A DNA stretch of 64,000 nucleotides from assembly GCF_900106765.1 (NCBI RefSeq), contig NZ_FNNG01000007.1:98672-162671 (forward strand), in the 5' to 3' direction. Position numbers and translations under genes: made by a program. The stretch is from Tepidimicrobium xylanilyticum. GTDB lineage: Bacteria; Bacillota; Clostridia; Tissierellales; Tepidimicrobiaceae. This document shows, one piece after another, positions 1-8,576 of this stretch (position 1 is its first letter; each line of letters begins with the position of its first letter). The notes under the pieces were generated by a model. It ran no database searches, had not been told where the DNA came from, and saw only the letters and a program-made list of their open reading frames with translations.

Positions 1-2
1 AG

Positions 3-98
3 AAATTTAATATTATTAATAGCAATGAAGATACTCAGGAATTATTGAATCGAGTATGGCACCCTATTTTGGGTGAAGAGGATAATGAGATTAAATAA
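3..98 (+). CDS. C-terminal tail of a protein cut by the window edge
   Basis: The frame is open from the left edge to a TAA at 96-98 and encodes about 31 residues ending in WHPILGEEDNEIK. It is followed by a hairpin, as expected for the end of a real gene. The tail is too short to assign to a family. Which protein it belongs to is unknown. Confidence 0.4.
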   Translation, partial: KFNIINSNEDTQELLNRVWHPILGEEDNEIK

Positions 99-122
99 AA
101 GTAGTAAAGACTATAAATTAAC

Positions 123-158
123 AATCAGGCTTGAATTATTTATAACTCAAGCCTGATT
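123..158. terminator. Perfect 12-bp hairpin, probable convergent terminator
   Basis: Arms 123-134 and 147-158 pair perfectly over 12 bp around a 12-nt loop. It lies between the end of the plus-strand partial gene and the end of the minus-strand acetyltransferase. The T-rich run after the stem is weak in either direction, best on the minus strand. Confidence 0.55.
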
Positions 159-275
159 CCATACAATAAGAACGTATTTGTTCTTATAATATAAATGTTC
201 TGTAACAATTATAAATATGATTATGACCATTGATATTTTAACTATAATATCAAGGTGAAATTTTAACATCTTTGT

Positions 276-1133
276 TTAAATATTTAAAATCATTTCATAC
301 TGGTCTATAAAATTATCAAAACCTAATCTTTGAAGAAATTTAATGTTACTAACACACTTATCATCAATATTAAGAAAGTTCAAGTTCTGTGATTCAGTAC
401 ACTGTATTAGTCTTTTCAAAATATTATGACCTATTCCTTTGCAACGATAATCCTCATGAACTGCTAACTGAGGTATATCACCAGTAATTCTATCAACTAT
501 TCCATATCCAACAGTCTTTTCATCAACTTCTGCAATAATTACTTCAAATAAATCAGAAACAGCCATTATGGAATCAATTGAGTTTTGCCAAGAAGGTTCA
601 AAATCCCAAAAAGATTTAAATAACTCCCAATCTATTAGCTCAATATCATATGACTTATAGTTTATAGAAGAATCAGGAGCTTCTTTGATAAAATCCTTAT
701 CAATTCGAAAGCATGAAAGAGTTCTTGTAATCATAAAACCTTGCTTCTTGTAAAGATTAACTGCAGGTTCGTTAGATTGAATTACTTCAAGTAAATAATG
801 CTCTATATTATTCTCATGAAGAAGACTTAAAACCTTGCTAAACATTTTACTCGTAATCCCTTGTTTTCGATATTCAGGGATTACTCCTGTTCCACAATCA
901 TAAACAGTAGTTTTGCCCCTCCAATTGCGAACTCCATTAAAAATAAATCCTATTAGCTCGTCACCTTTAAATGCACCTATAGAAAATCTAGACGAATAAC
1001 CTCTTCTCTGTAACATATTATTAAACTTCCATAAAGGTAATTTCATTTCTACCTGATAGTCTGAAAAAGCCTTTATAAATGCAGAGTGTAAAATTTCAAT
1101 ATTCATATCTTCTAGCATTTTATAATTTAGCAT
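276..1133 (-). CDS. GNAT-family N-acetyltransferase with two GNAT-like halves
   Basis: The protein has 285 residues and should transfer an acetyl group from acetyl-CoA to an unidentified amine. The first half (about residues 1-150) has the GNAT pattern, with GVIPEYRKQGITSKMF as the acetyl-CoA loop and NEPAVNLYKKQGF as the beta5-alpha4 signature. A second half (about residues 190-285) repeats this with AVHEDYRCKGIGHNIL and FLQRLGF, so the gene looks like a tandem GNAT. I chose the ATG at 1133 because AGGGAGG lies 7 nt upstream. The longer open frame to 1244 has no ribosome site and overlaps an upstream small ORF. Nothing nearby names the substrate. Confidence 0.8.
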   Translation of the reverse strand: MLNYKMLEDMNIEILHSAFIKAFSDYQVEMKLPLWKFNNMLQRRGYSSRFSIGAFKGDELIGFIFNGVRNWRGKTTVYDCGTGVIPEYRKQGITSKMFSKVLSLLHENNIEHYLLEVIQSNEPAVNLYKKQGFMITRTLSCFRIDKDFIKEAPDSSINYKSYDIELIDWELFKSFWDFEPSWQNSIDSIMAVSDLFEVIIAEVDEKTVGYGIVDRITGDIPQLAVHEDYRCKGIGHNILKRLIQCTESQNLNFLNIDDKCVSNIKFLQRLGFDNFIDQYEMILNI

Positions 1134-1156
1134 ATGCGATCCTCCCTGCTTTAAAT

Positions 1157-1282
1157 CTATTTGAATTTCATACCTTTTAAATTTGTCTGATGAAGTATAA
1201 CAGTAGGAATTACTCCACATATTATAGGATACATGACCATCCAAGAAGTTGCAATTCTAATGCCGATTGTAGTTAAATTCAT
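1157..1282 (-). CDS. Small hydrophobic ORF upstream of the acetyltransferase
   Basis: This 41-codon frame starts at an ATG at 1282 closely preceded by AGGGTGAGG. It encodes one hydrophobic stretch (ATSWMVMYPIICGVIPTVIL) flanked by basic residues. It ends 23 nt before the acetyltransferase start. It could be a leader peptide or the remnant of a membrane protein. It is adjacent to a response-regulator relic, which makes decay plausible. I do not recognise a family. Confidence 0.25.
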   Translation of the reverse strand: MNLTTIGIRIATSWMVMYPIICGVIPTVILHQTNLKGMKFK

Positions 1283-1334
1283 ATCCTCACCCTTTCGCAA
1301 AATACTGATTTTCTTCTCTGCCATGCCTTTAACT

Positions 1335-1530
1335 CTATTCACACATATATTCTATACTTTCATATGGAAATCTTCTTTGACGTTGTAGTATTTTGAACTC
1401 ATTTTTGGTTAGCTCTATGTTTTCTCCATTATAAGTGAGAGTTCCGTCGTTTATATTTAAAATAGCTCCTTTACATTCAATTATCTGTCCATGGCTTGTC
1501 CAATTGTAATATTCTAGATTTTTACCTTAA
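1335..1530 (-). pseudogene. OmpR-type response regulator, C-terminal relic
   Basis: The minus strand encodes about 64 residues containing DGTLTYNGENIELTKNEFKI. That is the hallmark start of the winged-helix DNA-binding domain of OmpR/PhoB regulators (LT-x-x-EF). The receiver domain is absent, a stop lies just upstream, and the frame runs off into unrelated sequence (RQRRFPYES) before a TAG. No kinase partner is intact nearby. It is a degraded piece of a two-component regulator. Confidence 0.6.
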
Positions 1531-1614
1531 AATCCTTCCTTTTGATAATATTCCCCAATATTATTTCACAATTCTATACATGCCAATATCGGGAAAACTT
1601 CCCGATGACTATAC

Positions 1615-2067
1615 TCAGGTATTGCAAATAGTTTTATACATGGTAAAAAAATTTTGGGCTGCTTCTAGCTCTTCATCTGATAGTTGATTTGTAGATTCTA
1701 TTTCCTTATATTCTTTCTCTTCATCCTCAAAGATATTCTTAGACCTAAATATATATACTAAATGTATGGCTTCATCTCTATTTAAATTTAAAGCCTTGAA
1801 AAATTTGATTCTATCGTTAATATAATAATTTGCTATTATGTGGGCAAATTTTTCAATATAAGCACCTGATATATTGTTATACAGGGATAGTGTTTTCGAC
1901 ATTTCTTGAATTCCCAAATCGTCAGACGACAAATGTTCAAATATTATATCAATATCCTCCAAACTTAATTCATTCCAATCGGCCCAATATAACTCTTCTA
2001 GTATCTTAAGCCTATCTTTTAAGGATAGATTAGTTTTATTTGAGAGTTCCGATATTTTTTTGCTCAT
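1615..2067 (-). CDS. Hypothetical acidic helical protein, 150 aa
   Basis: The ATG at 2067 is preceded by AGGAGAG. The predicted protein is soluble, acidic, rich in Leu/Glu/Asp and apparently all-helical, without signal peptide or membrane segment. Regularly spaced Leu-Asn-x-x-Glu segments recall HEAT-like or regulatory helical repeats, but no family is recognised. It stands alone between the response-regulator relic and the hydrogenase terminator. Function unknown. Confidence 0.6.
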   Translation of the reverse strand: MSKKISELSNKTNLSLKDRLKILEELYWADWNELSLEDIDIIFEHLSSDDLGIQEMSKTLSLYNNISGAYIEKFAHIIANYYINDRIKFFKALNLNRDEAIHLVYIFRSKNIFEDEEKEYKEIESTNQLSDEELEAAQNFFTMYKTICNT

Positions 2068-2140
2068 AGATAGCTCTCCTTTATTTTTTTATTAATGATT
2101 TATATATATTTTACCCATTGCTTTAGCAACATCTTTCACA

Positions 2141-2170
2141 AACAAAAAACGCTAGAATTACCTAGCGTTT
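2141..2170 (-). terminator. Rho-independent terminator of the hydrogenase gene
   Basis: Arms AAACGCTAG (2147-2155) and CTAGCGTTT (2162-2170) form a 9-bp stem with a T-run on the minus strand. The stem includes the hydrogenase stop codon. Confidence 0.85.
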
Positions 2171-3664
2171 CAGATCTTCACTTATCTTTTCATTTTCTAA
2201 AGGTGTAGCATAATCTGATTGTTTTTTAAATTCTGCTACAGCCTTCTTGACTCTATTATATGATGCTAATGTTCCCGGACCTCCTATACATCCATTAGGG
2301 CATGCCATGCCTTCAAGAAGATATCCATCTTTCAATCCAGCCTTAGCAAGCTTCATTAGTTTTACACAATCATGAAGATTAGATGCAGACTCTATTTTTA
2401 TTTCTCTAGATGGTTCGAGCAAACGTGCTGTTTCCTTTACAGCTTCAGCTACACCACCTGCTACTGCATATCCTCTACCTAGGCTAGAGGCATATTGAAT
2501 TTCTTCATCGATTTCTATTTCAGATAATTCAATATCTTTAGCAACAAACATACCCATAAGTTCCTCAAAAGTTATAACGAAGTGTACATAATCTTTTACA
2601 TCATCCCTCAAAGCTTCTAATTTCTTAGAAATACATGGTCCAATAAATGTGATAATTGCATCTGGATCCTTTTTCTTAATATACTTAGCTGTTTCTACCA
2701 TAGGAGATGCAGAGTCAGATATATATTTATATTGTTCAGGAAACATTTTTTCTACCATCATCGTCCAGGAGTTACAGCAGCTAGTCCCCATAAAAGGATT
2801 TTCATTTGGAACTTTTTCTAAAAACTCCCTAGCCTCACGAAGGGTAGTTATATCAGCACCGAGGCTAACCTCTACTACATCCTTAAAACCAAGTTTTTTA
2901 ATTCCTTCAAATATTTGCATAGGGCTTGCCAGTACTCCAAATTGACCTATAAATGATGGCGCAATAATTGCATACACATTATCTTTTGATTTTAAAGCTT
3001 TAATTAATTGAAAGATTTGTGATTTATCAGCAATTGCTCCAAAGGGGCATTGAGTAATACAACGACCACATGAAACACACTTTTCCTCATTTATCTTAGC
3101 TCTACCTAGTTCATCACTTTCAATAGCATTTACCCCGCATACCTGTGCACAAGGTCTATGATATTCAACAATAGCGCTATATGGGCAAGCTTCTTTACAT
3201 TTTCCACACTTAATACATTTTTCCTTATCTATAATAGCTCTATCCTTGCTAATTGAAACAGCATTTACAGGGCATACATATGTACACGGATGAGCCAAGC
3301 ATTTTCGACAATTATCTGTTACTACAAATGCTCTCTCAGGACATGCCTCACAAGCAAAAGTAATAACATTTACCAGAGGAGGAATAAACATCATTTCATC
3401 TACATTTACTTCTTCAATTCCATCGGTTACTCTGGTAAATTCACTTAAATGTCTTGCATCAAGTCCCATAGTCAATCTTAATCTCTCTTCAATAATTGCT
3501 CGTTCCCTAAATATATTTTCTCTGTACTTAGCTACCTCTCCAGGTATTATCTTATATGGAATTTTTTCTAATTCATTAAGATCAATATCATTATAAGCTA
3601 TCCTTGCTATTTCAGCAAAAACCATTCTTCTAATATTTACAAGCTCAACATAACTTTCCTTCAT
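2162..3664 (-). CDS. [FeFe]-hydrogenase, group-B-like monomeric catalytic protein
   Basis: The 500-residue cytoplasmic protein should interconvert protons and hydrogen. It has many N-terminal cysteines (C105, C108, C119, C122, C127, C131), then two CxxCxxCxxxC ferredoxin motifs (C150-C160 and C196-C206). The H-cluster domain has all three ligand motifs: TSCCNSW (294-300), GPCISKK (342-348) and EGMACPNGCIGGPG (451-464). The GPC and EGMAC..GC..GP forms differ from the MPC and ExMxC..GC..GGG of group A enzymes such as CpI and match what is known of group B. Asn replaces the usual Pro after TSCC. The small [2Fe-2S] protein just upstream is probably co-transcribed. The maturases HydE, HydF and HydG are not in this window. 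A sensory or electron-bifurcating role is possible; group B physiology is poorly defined. Confidence 0.9.
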   Translation of the reverse strand: MKESYVELVNIRRMVFAEIARIAYNDIDLNELEKIPYKIIPGEVAKYRENIFRERAIIEERLRLTMGLDARHLSEFTRVTDGIEEVNVDEMMFIPPLVNVITFACEACPERAFVVTDNCRKCLAHPCTYVCPVNAVSISKDRAIIDKEKCIKCGKCKEACPYSAIVEYHRPCAQVCGVNAIESDELGRAKINEEKCVSCGRCITQCPFGAIADKSQIFQLIKALKSKDNVYAIIAPSFIGQFGVLASPMQIFEGIKKLGFKDVVEVSLGADITTLREAREFLEKVPNENPFMGTSCCNSWTMMVEKMFPEQYKYISDSASPMVETAKYIKKKDPDAIITFIGPCISKKLEALRDDVKDYVHFVITFEELMGMFVAKDIELSEIEIDEEIQYASSLGRGYAVAGGVAEAVKETARLLEPSREIKIESASNLHDCVKLMKLAKAGLKDGYLLEGMACPNGCIGGPGTLASYNRVKKAVAEFKKQSDYATPLENEKISEDLKR

Positions 3665-3709
3665 TACTCGTCCTCCAAATCCATTTTTCTTCTGTAGATT
3701 CCTATTATA

Positions 3710-3976
3710 TTACTTGCTTTTTTGTTTTAATATTTTCTCCATAACTATTTGACCGGTTGCATTATATACTACTTCATCATCTATAACTACAACAGGTGAA
3801 ATATTACCCTTTGATTCTTTACAATAACCTAGGCATTTAACAACTTCAATATCAAGCTCCCTATCATTATACTCATCATCCCTACTAGTAAGCTTTTTCA
3901 AATCCTCAATCTGATCTAATAGATTCATAGCACCCAGTAGGGTACAATTGGAGCCCATGCACACTTTTACTTTCAT
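3710..3976 (-). CDS. Thioredoxin-like [2Fe-2S] ferredoxin (NuoE/HydC-like)
   Basis: An 88-residue protein with four cysteines arranged as VCMGSNC near the N terminus and VKCLGYC about 45 residues later, followed by SPVVVIDD. This is the pattern of the thioredoxin-fold [2Fe-2S] ferredoxins found as NuoE, HydC or HndA modules. It ends 46 nt before the [FeFe]-hydrogenase start on the same strand, so it is the likely electron partner of that enzyme. I prefer the ATG at 3976, which has GAGGTGGAG upstream. The alternative ATG at 4009 would add 11 residues overlapping that ribosome site. Confidence 0.8.
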   Translation of the reverse strand: MKVKVCMGSNCTLLGAMNLLDQIEDLKKLTSRDDEYNDRELDIEVVKCLGYCKESKGNISPVVVIDDEVVYNATGQIVMEKILKQKSK

Positions 3977-4013
3977 TACTCTCCACCTCACATATAATTC
4001 TATGTTCATTGCC

Positions 4014-4036
4014 TATATATATATATATATATATAT
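4014..4036. repeat. TA dinucleotide repeat, 23 bp
   Basis: An uninterrupted run of alternating T and A lies just upstream of the [2Fe-2S] ferredoxin gene, within its likely promoter or leader. Runs of this kind can slip in length and change promoter spacing. No function is shown here. Confidence 0.8.
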
Positions 4037-4190
4037 GAAATTTTTACTTATAATTTTATTATACAATATTCTAAATCGTCTTTCTAGTAATAGAATACTA
4101 ATTTCTGGCAAGAGTCAAAGCATCTAATATCTTCAAATTTAGGGTCACTGAACTTATCAGCTTTTAACAATGGTGAACATAATTTTATAT

Positions 4191-4217
4191 AAAAAACCCC
4201 TTGATTTAAGGGGTTTT
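4191..4217 (-). terminator. Rho-independent terminator of the nitrogenase-like operon
   Basis: AAAACCCC (4193-4200) pairs with GGGGTTTT (4210-4217), with a T-run on the minus strand. The stem overlaps the stop of the last operon gene. Confidence 0.85.
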
Positions 4218-5462
4218 AATTCTATTCCTCTCCAATTCAATTAGGCATTGGATAATATGCAAAACGCCATTATATCCTACAAAGGGAGTATAAGGATATA
4301 TGTTGTATTTTGAAAAATTAGGGTTGGCAATTTGTAGATGAAGTTTAGATTTGTTATCTAATTTTAGTGTAGCTCCATCTGCTAGCAACAAGTATGAAGG
4401 AGTTGAACTTAAGTATTCTTCCAACCTTCTTTCATTTAAATCAATCTTAATTATATCCTTCCATTTTTCAGGTATTAAATTTTTAACCTCTTTACTTAGC
4501 TTATGTTTGACTATTATGCCTTCTACTTTAAGTCCCAATTCTTCAACTAAATTTGCTAATCCTATCACCACATCATAGTCTCCAACCAATATAACTGACT
4601 TATTTTTTATTTCTCTAACCATAAATTTATAGCTTGTTATATGTTTTCTTAATTCTTTAGTTTTTTTGTTGATATAATCTTCATTTGCAGTAATTCCCAA
4701 CATTTTTTCAATTTCTCTTAACCAACGAGTAGTTCCTTCTAAGCCATAAGGTCTTCCATAATAATAATTCATATTGTATTCTTTTTGAAGGGTTGTAGCT
4801 GCTTTTAATCCTTCCCTCCTTAAAACTAAGTTTATTTGTCCTTCTGTTGTTTTCTCTATTTCATCTATGGAGGTATAGGCAGTAAATATAGTATTTATAT
4901 TACAATCAAAAACATTTTTCATCAAACGCTTAATTTCCTCTGCATCGGACAAAAAATTAAAGGTATCTGCATTATTCCCTATAATATTATAACTTTGTAA
5001 CTTCTTATAATTAGGCTCCTTCACAATTTCCTTACAAAGCATATTTAAAGTATTTTCTATCCCCAATGTATGGTTTCCGTTAAATCCTCCAGTGGTTATA
5101 GGTATTAGCTTTGAATTCACCTTAGGCTGCATTTCAAAGCAGATACTTTCAATATCTGTACCTATAATGGATGATATTGAAGATGCCATAACGAATATAT
5201 ATTTAGGTCTATATTGATTATCTATTTCCAATATGGCCTTTTCTAATCTATCCTGCTTCCCAAAGGCAATATCGGTCTCACTAATATGAGTTGTATATAT
5301 ATTAGCGTTATGGTCTGCATTTAACTGCATAAGTCCTTCTACAGCAAAATGGGTGGTTCCTGCTGGCCCAAACTCAATAACATACGCATCCTTTATGGTG
5401 CTCAATGTCCATATGGTACCCATTCTATCTGACGGTGTTGGAAAAAATTTGCATAACTCCAT
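4206..5462 (-). CDS. Nitrogenase component 1-like protein, NifK/BchB-like partner subunit
   Basis: This 418-residue protein has the fold signature of nitrogenase component 1 subunits. Examples are IEFGPAGTTHFAVEG (about 29-43) where NifK and BchB carry their first cluster loop, SSISSIIGTDIES where they have the third cysteine loop, and TTGGFNGNHTLGIENTL. Two of the three expected cluster cysteines are replaced by other residues (GPAGTTH and MASSISSIIG). Only C4 and perhaps D12 near the N terminus could serve as ligands. The start overlaps the preceding component-1 gene by 38 nt, which points to translational coupling and a complex of the two proteins. It is the last gene of the Fur-boxed operon. 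It probably forms a heterodimer or heterotetramer receiving electrons from the NifH-like protein. The substrate is unknown; dinitrogen is unlikely. Confidence 0.8.
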   Translation of the reverse strand: MELCKFFPTPSDRMGTIWTLSTIKDAYVIEFGPAGTTHFAVEGLMQLNADHNANIYTTHISETDIAFGKQDRLEKAILEIDNQYRPKYIFVMASSISSIIGTDIESICFEMQPKVNSKLIPITTGGFNGNHTLGIENTLNMLCKEIVKEPNYKKLQSYNIIGNNADTFNFLSDAEEIKRLMKNVFDCNINTIFTAYTSIDEIEKTTEGQINLVLRREGLKAATTLQKEYNMNYYYGRPYGLEGTTRWLREIEKMLGITANEDYINKKTKELRKHITSYKFMVREIKNKSVILVGDYDVVIGLANLVEELGLKVEGIIVKHKLSKEVKNLIPEKWKDIIKIDLNERRLEEYLSSTPSYLLLADGATLKLDNKSKLHLQIANPNFSKYNIYPYTPFVGYNGVLHIIQCLIELERNRIKTP

Positions 5463-6774
5463 GTCTGTTACCCCCTTTTGCCATTAAGTTCATCATCTTT
5501 TCTTTTAGCTCTTGGTGTTCCCTTAAGGACAATAGTATTTTCTTTATTGAATCTATTGGTATTTCATAGCCAAGTTTTTTAGTTACTTCATCTAGGGTAA
5601 CCTGAACAATATCTCTTTTTGCTAAATTCACTGGATTTTCATGACCTAAATAAAAATTTGGACTACACTCATCATATATATATTGCATAGGTGCTATATT
5701 GGCTATTCTGCTAACAAAAGGATCATAGCCGTAGGATTTTATTTCCCTCATGTAAATATGGTCATTTTCATACAGTTCTCTAACTTGTATCAAAATAGGC
5801 TCCATTCCTAAATCACATAAAAAACTGCTTACTTCAAAGGCCATCATAGGAGTGTTACCATATATAAATGTTTTACCTTTTAATTCAACTTTTGCTTCTT
5901 CAATTAAGCTTTTTAGTTCTTCTTCCTTATGCTTTAATTTTGATAATAAATCCACATTTAGAGTCTTCTCTATTTGTGAGTATTTTTCCCTTATTCTTTC
6001 TATGGTTAAATGCCTATCAAAATATACATAAGGTATATTAAACTTTTCTTTCATTTTTTTAGCCATAGATAAGGCTACAAAATCCGTAACTATATTTAAA
6101 CTAGCCTTTGGTGCAAACTTCAACTCCTCTATTGTAGTTTTTGATGGTATTACAGAGTTTATTTTTATGTCTTCCTCAATTAGAAGCTTCATTAATTCAG
6201 TATTTTCAACCCCATACTGCCTATGCCCTAATATATTTATAGTATTTTTTTCTTGTTTACAATCTTCCATAAGGGTTATAAGCTCTTCTAATGTCCTTTC
6301 CATTCCTGGAATATGGCTATTACATTTAAAGTGTTCTGTTGGGACAACTAATATTTTTGCGTCTACTTTATCTTGTACTTCCTTACCTAAAGAAATAAAA
6401 TCTTCCCCTATTACTTCTAGAACACAAGTAGAAACTATCATTATTCCTTTAGGTTTTATAATTTTATCAATTTCAAAAATAGCCTCTTTTATCTTTTGAC
6501 CACAACCAAAAGTAATATCATGTTTGTTGGCTACAAGGGAATAAAAATTGTCCCTACCACATTGTCTTTGATAGGCAAAATCCTTTGCGTAATATGTACA
6601 CTCCTGCGTTCCAACTACTATCACAACTAAATCCTCAATAAAAGATGCTATCATTGCTACTCCAAATAAAGGGCAATGAGTCCCTGGAAATATTGCATGG
6701 GATAAAGACTGTATATCTTCAGACTTCTCTATCTGAGATAATCTGGACAAATTGTCTATGCTAAACAGCTTCAT
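5425..6774 (-). CDS. Nitrogenase component 1-like protein, NifD/BchN-like subunit
   Basis: The 449-residue protein carries the three cysteines expected at P-cluster-type positions: C34 in GTHCPLFG, C59 in GTQECTYYAK and C117 in IVSTCVLEVIGED. FGCGQKIKEAI (about 90-100) matches the conserved helix start of this family. Cysteine and histidine ligands for a FeMo-type cofactor are not evident, and no NifE, NifN or NifB genes are present, so a simple FeS cluster enzyme is more likely. Its start overlaps the upstream ABC ATPase by 14 nt and its end overlaps the second subunit by 38 nt. Known relatives of this superfamily reduce protochlorophyllide, Ni-sirohydrochlorin diamide or methylthio-alkanes. 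The embedded importer suggests that an imported chelate or tetrapyrrole is the substrate, which is inference. Confidence 0.85.
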   Translation of the reverse strand: MKLFSIDNLSRLSQIEKSEDIQSLSHAIFPGTHCPLFGVAMIASFIEDLVVIVVGTQECTYYAKDFAYQRQCGRDNFYSLVANKHDITFGCGQKIKEAIFEIDKIIKPKGIMIVSTCVLEVIGEDFISLGKEVQDKVDAKILVVPTEHFKCNSHIPGMERTLEELITLMEDCKQEKNTINILGHRQYGVENTELMKLLIEEDIKINSVIPSKTTIEELKFAPKASLNIVTDFVALSMAKKMKEKFNIPYVYFDRHLTIERIREKYSQIEKTLNVDLLSKLKHKEEELKSLIEEAKVELKGKTFIYGNTPMMAFEVSSFLCDLGMEPILIQVRELYENDHIYMREIKSYGYDPFVSRIANIAPMQYIYDECSPNFYLGHENPVNLAKRDIVQVTLDEVTKKLGYEIPIDSIKKILLSLREHQELKEKMMNLMAKGGNRHGVMQIFSNTVR

Positions 6775-7573
6775 ATTTACACCTCTTTCTAAAACTTTTG
6801 CACACTCCTATAGGATGTATTATTATTTCTCCATTTAATAAATCCTTACAAACACAAACCTCAACATTATAAACATATCTAATTAAATCTTCTGTTAAAA
6901 TTTCAAAAGGCTTACCTTCCGCTACTAATTTGCCTTCTTTTATAACAAGCAATCTATCGCTGTATTTTGCTGCCTGACTTAAATCATGTAATACCATAAT
7001 AACAGTTAACTCCAGCCTTTTATTTAGTTCTTTAACCAATTCCATAACCTCTAATTGATGACAAATATCAAGGTAAGTAGTAGGTTCATCCAATAATAAA
7101 ATCTTTGACCTTTGAGTTAGGGCCATAGCAATCCAAACCCTTTGTCTTTCTCCCCCTGATAATTCGGAAACCCTTTTATCCTCATATCCCTGTAGAGATG
7201 TATGAGTAATTGCCCATTTCATAATTTCATCATCTTCCTTGGTTCTTCTTTCATACCATTTTTTATGGGGAAGCCTTCCATAATATATTAGCTCTCTAAC
7301 TGTAATATCCTCTGGATTTCTATTGTGTTGAGAAAGTGAAGACATCTTCTTAGCTAAATTCTTTATACTTATAGTGTTCATATCTTCCTTGTCTAAAAAA
7401 ATAACGCCCTCTTTTTGCTTTATTAATTTAGATATTGTTTTAAGAATAGTTGATTTACCTGACCCATTTGGACCAATTATTGATACCATTTCTCCTTTTT
7501 TGATATGAAAAGAGAAATCATCTATTACTACTCGTTCCTCATAAGCTATTTTTAATTTTTTTGCCTCTACCAT
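6761..7573 (-). CDS. ABC importer ATPase, FecE/BtuD type
   Basis: A 270-residue ATPase with Walker A GPNGSGKST (34-42), signature LSGGERQR, Walker B ILLLDEPTTYLD and the switch histidine in VLHDLSQAAK. These are the features of the iron-siderophore, heme and vitamin B12 importer family. It shares a 1-nt junction with the permease upstream and overlaps the NifD-like gene downstream. It should energise uptake through the permease encoded at 7573-8571. Confidence 0.92.
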   Translation of the reverse strand: MVEAKKLKIAYEERVVIDDFSFHIKKGEMVSIIGPNGSGKSTILKTISKLIKQKEGVIFLDKEDMNTISIKNLAKKMSSLSQHNRNPEDITVRELIYYGRLPHKKWYERRTKEDDEIMKWAITHTSLQGYEDKRVSELSGGERQRVWIAMALTQRSKILLLDEPTTYLDICHQLEVMELVKELNKRLELTVIMVLHDLSQAAKYSDRLLVIKEGKLVAEGKPFEILTEDLIRYVYNVEVCVCKDLLNGEIIIHPIGVCKSFRKRCKYEAV

Positions 7574-8571
7574 TATGCCCTTCTCCTCCTTAATAAATAT
7601 AAAAAGAATGGACCACCTATAACTGACATAATAACGCCAACTGGCAATTCTACAGGTCTTGCAATAGTTCTTGCAAAGGTATCTCCTAATAGTAATAAAT
7701 TGCTTCCCAAAATAACACTTAAAGGCAATAAATATTTATAATCAGAACCTATCAAAAGCCTTGATATATGAGGAACTATTAACCCTACAAATCCAATAAT
7801 TCCAACTATGGCTGTTGATATGCCTGCTAAAAATACGGCCACCAATGATATTAATAATCTATACTTATTTATATCTACTCCTAAATTAGATGCCATTTCA
7901 TCTCCTAGCTGCAATATGTTAGCTTTTCTAATACAAAGGATGCCTAAAATTATGCCAATAAAACTGTATAGGGCTAAAACTCTAACATCCGCCCAGGTCT
8001 TCCCACTAATACTGCCATTTACCCACATAAGGACTCCTTGAATCCTATCTGAATATAAAATAGAAAGTAGAGATGTGCCTCCACCTAAAATAGCATTAAC
8101 CGCAACCCCAGCTAGTACAATCCTAACTGGCTTTATCCCATTTTTCCAAGCCAAGCTATATACTAGTGCACAGGCAATAGCTCCACCTAAAAAAGCTACC
8201 ATTGGAACTAAATAAGTATACTGTGGAAATATGAGCATAATTATAATTGCAGCTAAACTAGCTCCAGAAGAGACCCCGGTTAAACCAGGATCTGCTAATG
8301 GATTTTGCATAACTGATTGAAGGAGGCATCCTGCTACAGCTAAGTTAGCACCTACAATTCCAGCAATTATAATTCTTGGTAATCTGACATTATACAAAAT
8401 ATTTTTATATGTTGTCATTTCATTGCTGAATAGTACTCTTAATATTTGAGAATAAGTATATTCAACACTTCCCATTCTTATGGATAATAAAGATATAAAT
8501 AACAGGAAAATCAAACCCGCTAGGATAAAAATTCTCTTATCAATTTTCCTTATTTTAAAAATACTTTGCAT
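7573..8571 (-). CDS. FecCD-family ABC importer permease
   Basis: The 332-residue membrane protein has about ten hydrophobic segments and the FecCD hallmarks RLPRIIIAGIVGANLAVAG near the N terminus and GFVGLIVPHISRLLIG in the coupling region. It probably acts as a homodimer, since only one permease gene is in the operon. The ATG follows the binding protein stop by 5 nt, and the ribosome site lies inside that gene. Members carry Fe-siderophores, heme or cobalamin; the sequence does not say which. Confidence 0.92.
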   Translation of the reverse strand: MQSIFKIRKIDKRIFILAGLIFLLFISLLSIRMGSVEYTYSQILRVLFSNEMTTYKNILYNVRLPRIIIAGIVGANLAVAGCLLQSVMQNPLADPGLTGVSSGASLAAIIIMLIFPQYTYLVPMVAFLGGAIACALVYSLAWKNGIKPVRIVLAGVAVNAILGGGTSLLSILYSDRIQGVLMWVNGSISGKTWADVRVLALYSFIGIILGILCIRKANILQLGDEMASNLGVDINKYRLLISLVAVFLAGISTAIVGIIGFVGLIVPHISRLLIGSDYKYLLPLSVILGSNLLLLGDTFARTIARPVELPVGVIMSVIGGPFFLYLLRRRRA

Positions 8572-8576
8572 GAGTA

